Shown here one piece after another: positions 53,001-53,776 of a stretch of 53,776 nt of DNA. The stretch is from Bacteroidales bacterium (GTDB lineage Bacteria; Bacteroidota; Bacteroidia; Bacteroidales; F082): assembly GCA_017395365.1 (NCBI GenBank), contig JAFPUN010000006.1, positions 1 through 53,776 on the forward strand. Direction: 5' to 3'. Position numbers and translations under genes: made by a program. The notes under the pieces were generated by a model that saw only the letters and a list, made by a program, of their open reading frames with translations, was not told the origin of the DNA and ran no database searches. The first letter of the stretch is position 1, and every line of letters starts with the position of its first letter.

Positions 53001-53776
53001 ACAGCTTGGCTACGCTCAACAGCGACGGCAAGTTCCTGCAATACAGCACGGGCCTCGACAACCTGCTAAATGACTACAAGGATCCTTCCGGCATCTTCGT
53101 ATACGGCGCTGTTGAAGGCGTTGCTAAGGTGCCTTACAACAACAACGTGAAGGTCTCCATCGCCGAGGACGCCGTGCTGATCCAGGCGGACAACGCTCCC
53201 GACTTCAAGGCCACCGTAGGTATCACCTTCGACAACTCCGACAAGGGTGCACATGCTGTCGACAATCAAGGTGTCCATCTCAAATACGACTGGCACATGA
53301 TGTCAACCCCATTGCAGGATGCCGCCTTCGGAACAACGTATAAACCTAATGCCACTATAGGCTATGGACAACCTGTCGATATCCAATCCATGGTTAACGG
53401 TTACTTCCCGAACGGTCTGCCAATGGGCGCCGAATATGAAGACGGTGTGAAATGGGACTTCTACACCTACTACGAGCCGCAGTACCACTGGATCAACTTC
53501 AAGCGTAGCATCAACAACCACTGGCACTACGATATCATCAACCATACGCATCCTAATATTCCTTACGCTGAGGCTGACCAAACCACAGGCAAGTTCACTC
53601 CCGGTAAGGGCTACATGATGGCCATCAGCCAGGATAGCTACATGAGCAACTCGGGCGTGCTGAACAACGGCGACGTGACAATCAAGCTCACCAACCAAGA
53701 GCCTAATGATTTGAAGTACAACAAGGGCTGGAACCTCGTGGGTAACCCCTACCAGGCCTACCTCAACGTCAGCAGC
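44075..53776 (+). CDS. Giant secreted adhesin, 3' end outside the window
   Basis: 3,234 codons without a stop. The signal peptide ends FASAAMAQ (about residue 33). In order: a CUB-like domain (about 36-165), two chitobiase-type segments with YTLDGSDP (about 287) and YTIDGSIP (about 388), a cleaved-adhesin-like jelly roll (about 575-750), then a right-handed beta-helix region from about 855. The helix contains some 12 turns ending in SVYGGG-like motifs (about 1187-1615). A mixed beta region follows, then four GLUG-type repeats such as GGLVGLMENGTI (about 2685-2830). The last visible part, KGWNLVGNPYQAYLNVSS, is of the type that often precedes a T9SS sorting domain. Probably a surface adhesin. 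Product length and sorting signal remain unseen. Confidence 0.85.
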   Translation, partial: MRQYYKQGRKLNKLKTSLLMLIMVLFASAAMAQTNVNMSNGTSVVTSAGVNFYDSGGPGGGDYRYQHNEEYIYTFTLPSQQANAGLKVEFSTLRVNDDHLFIYEGTSPNDDHLIADFTCNDYYYSFTDLCVGGNITVLSHSAITFKFVSNEQYRDNGWEASISIVEQTYIASNPPAPVIAMYACENTVELIPTMLSTSPALQLYYSTNGGSSYTEYSTPFDVENGMTVKAYAMLGEAQTATANYHSVEINRAAIAKPTLTRLSENNNLLLVTRPTVPTGANDTYKVRYTLDGSDPTTSGSAITIEWTHVTGQTDINVDTIDMTNATWLSPTGNFQVKAVTQGTTCPDIMSAVETYETTNLHAATPVITFTGTGETGTIAITCATAGADIYYTIDGSIPDPENNPDNTYEWGATGAPTTITAGGTVRAFAVAPHRTNSSVASAIYVPGGESGGSGVYGGVVLLDDREDHTWSYYSDSEQPIHSLKPADVKITYFGYGANTMTTTNTAANNIPNSAFNADVAANQVAVNVGEAGNQFIYLKTLENANAEGSGTNYPYTMIANPFQKRPVYDPNSGGSTFSYTQDFENGNDWTFVQSTTNYWTRGTAASNGGSYGLYITNGNNNNYTNNTTAVSYAYKEFTLSAGTYNISYNWRAYGESNYDYIRVVLAPSNVTLTANQLYDNLTYYSVPNGWTALDGGKLNLQNTWQTGGASFTVAAGTYKVIIVWRNDGNRGTNPPAAIDNISITEGSSSSSDYRGFYAWRIKSLGGGLTISGKSVGDMVYPDEDITFVTSNAEGNEVEFEALWAKAWVTTSTSAMSSGNYATNNGSYKNAYERNFHVVTSLPTHSTYPYTITTINPDGSGTVRSISNSSYSCATDVRLENMTLSITGSAYLNANGHNLHIGRGVANGTSNVASAVYGAYYQASNNTNTTTLDNDFNVRIESGRYSNMYGLYKAASNYQTGRTVITNSFTERVIFGSDYDRAKDNTNNKLIISGAIEVGLYISCSSADAKIAFEALSGTFGSNSANTEMYMGFENCSDSYDCTALRTLDVLGGVFLGGVAGGVDRGASQDAVVLKMRFKGGSVGRYVYGSGQHSSATGSRKTIITGGDYDCWISGACYGTHMQSGSGSSDYSGKTTGNTYVYFGGNANQTNTDGIFGAGYGEDATTEDYYTVLKSFVVVADDATTTGSVYGGGNNGYNKDNAEVWVLGGGEDKLTVSGSVYGGANLSRTEGTTKVTMKGGTVNGSLYGGAQGASASSDIVYVTGTATVDMKGGHVKTDVYGGGYGSRTVIRGNTTVGVSGGTVDGNVYGGGALGTVGRDGNNNGANAVVTISGDAKVNNVYGAGKGTQNDNVPVTNANIFGTTTVTVKEDAHVLGSVYGGGENGSVGYYNNNSTATGSTVNINGGLIDNNVFGGGSYGVTNGNVVVNITWDDDEMTKTQIKGSVYGGAFGTREKVYVKGTKTVNMNNGIVGNSVYGGSRNADDALAWTGTAGTTTTSNVVNISGGEVTYQVFAAGYFGHTYGSAYAFIGEHAINTAQEKAPTNGFDYDINPLYIKGSVWAGADFGNFDGHSFGASTVEGKTYVYIDGTGYNTITANPQVNGYMNIGGSVYGCGTSCDAGKTDTKVVVRNYGQPVANESGAKEAIEEPYQTATRELYSIQRAKTVVLDNAHINYVGQGRVNSLVTTEKYAIHNVETALYVVNSSSVMINRPIDEIKKLVNGSCTNVYAASPTFTPVNLSDGTISVENKYRVYGGTFINVFYTTETSEGTEEKYGELSGFAYMMTDAYEGDENTRSCAYARPKYGQGASFPQGSTAYDNPNDGGFISYNDEYNEFNAAGMNASPGVQMRYENHVYTSKNGEDYFRIWRYGGLHSYREAVLIAESNAVANTYSICNAVVELPATVENGYYRIQVKQSGGTGTTIDYGTDVATCNAGYYGDTYSATASNWMSAGTNAFQTGQSSSDVSVGLACINSYPDVNFGLVAIPQGAMATAGNVNNENWIINEDADAILAGNNTKWTYSDNTEMPEVLFQLTYSNNISVNRVLDPVTIYFEQYEPVYENGELTGYQLADVVEVALIITTKTTINQPVRTRVVALMQGKGECGNVYQGRVTLPSYSVFMNTNGDPSEWTLQSLTWDDEVNGTHTGASMVQYSDGEHPEYEGSDTEFSMLFYAAQNKDYTWGWDDYNYGPFDVTEYIGQTNIGERIGQTMGRKDFTIDFDLYYDGSLKSTTQLMGTLTFTFQFTHYNTGTNDDPVDGTGTSTIVIEVWRKGPGDNYYLDGVNGMNSYAGTRPDAAKLTLNGILSRTEYMAGDNIFIVNTVTQDDAATLSWDGSAYENITIYRYPGGHPMAYGDDTWTSAFYEDYNHDNPCFPGVMVDVKSEMEMHYITLNGYSEEINAEHPVGHDLESSVVEAFAATAPMVRVEKNGKLNLATGTLLTCNANTKAQVGENDIPGGAVKVDKQGTLTMAVNSTITGNSTANTGGGIYMEGTMNIAGLVNVTGNTKATSAKASNENNVYLKEYENVITMTGDVDPESRIGITKDDWKPAGSEQDKWYNPVVFSDNPSRLDVFYTDEDLGRATDDKEMYQLNKLNLSPAEFQNSKKYLFFVGTWVTAVTSEPTGFAADNINTPQKLAWAISVATGYNDVNNGAGYPNTNFKLTADIDMNDNIWVPIGNADINYTGTFDGNGHVVTGIRSPLDASDKGMFGVINGATIENMIISTDFSDGTSDNLGGLVGLMENGTIANCEAAGSVTGNANTQNMGGIAAKVNDGTIHSVFAVSTLTGGEETVMGGLIGTNSGDLYNSYANTTMSGSTTMGGLVGVNKGHVENCYSIIGEQTFPAFAYDNTDGEITVCYTDTPNGYMAAPTTSNATKSNTYGAVEPDIKALGYMFGDNLIAKNTNTYVGNSSVTDAAGLTTYVDKHIPVWNGLLSALNQWVREKKAIEDEEDPLYGVAFASWNRPINKDINGDLPILAFPMDNSLATLNSDGKFLQYSTGLDNLLNDYKDPSGIFVYGAVEGVAKVPYNNNVKVSIAEDAVLIQADNAPDFKATVGITFDNSDKGAHAVDNQGVHLKYDWHMMSTPLQDAAFGTTYKPNATIGYGQPVDIQSMVNGYFPNGLPMGAEYEDGVKWDFYTYYEPQYHWINFKRSINNHWHYDIINHTHPNIPYAEADQTTGKFTPGKGYMMAISQDSYMSNSGVLNNGDVTIKLTNQEPNDLKYNKGWNLVGNPYQAYLNVSS

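Overview
The window looks like a chromosomal segment of an uncultured Bacteroidales-type bacterium (phylum Bacteroidota). Three things point there. Most intergenic promoters I can place match the phylum's -7 consensus TAnnTTTG. Two large secreted peptidases end in type IX secretion (T9SS) C-terminal sorting domains. One operon pairs a TonB-dependent receptor with two DUF4249 lipoproteins. No rRNA or tRNA gene was found. Genus and species cannot be named from the sequence alone.

Layout. 1-4.7 kb: the 5' end of an IS3-type transposase gene, a POT-family peptide transporter and valS. 4.8-9.3 kb: an AT-rich accessory stretch with two small exported proteins, a structured RNA candidate and two AAA+ ATPase/PD-(D/E)XK genes, each bracketed by its own direct repeat. 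9.3-18.3 kb: a SlyD-like FKBP, a vWA/GATase-like membrane protein, a small unknown, a third ATPase gene, a glycosyltransferase, a threonylcarbamoyl-AMP synthase, a lipoprotein and an S41 protease. 18.4-26.5 kb: two gingipain-like C25 peptidases with T9SS tails, separated by a TerB-DnaJ protein. 26.5-30.7 kb: the TonB receptor/DUF4249 operon. 30.8-37.7 kb: a DnaE2-type polymerase, DinB and a LexA/S24-type regulator, which together look like a damage-inducible mutagenesis cassette, with a fourth ATPase gene lodged inside it. 37.9-41.7 kb: a lipoprotein, a deleted fifth ATPase locus and mutS2. 41.75-44.07 kb: 2.3 kb of noncoding, repeat-rich DNA that includes a tandem 0.6-kb duplication and an 11-unit array of an 18-bp dyad. 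44.075 kb to the right edge: the first 3,234 codons of a giant secreted adhesin.

The main unexplained signal is the set of five ATPase loci. Each carries its own private repeat beside a TAnnTTTG promoter. In loci 1 and 2 the repeat is present on both sides of the gene. Loci 3 and 4 have three repeat units at an exact 33-bp period. The fifth locus has three units at a 22-bp period and only the C-terminal codons of the gene. I infer a family of modular, probably mobile or self-regulating cassettes. Other unexplained signals are the 11-copy dyad array in front of the adhesin, a palindromic element family whose inner stem covaries, and a 48-bp box shared by dnaE2 and dinB.
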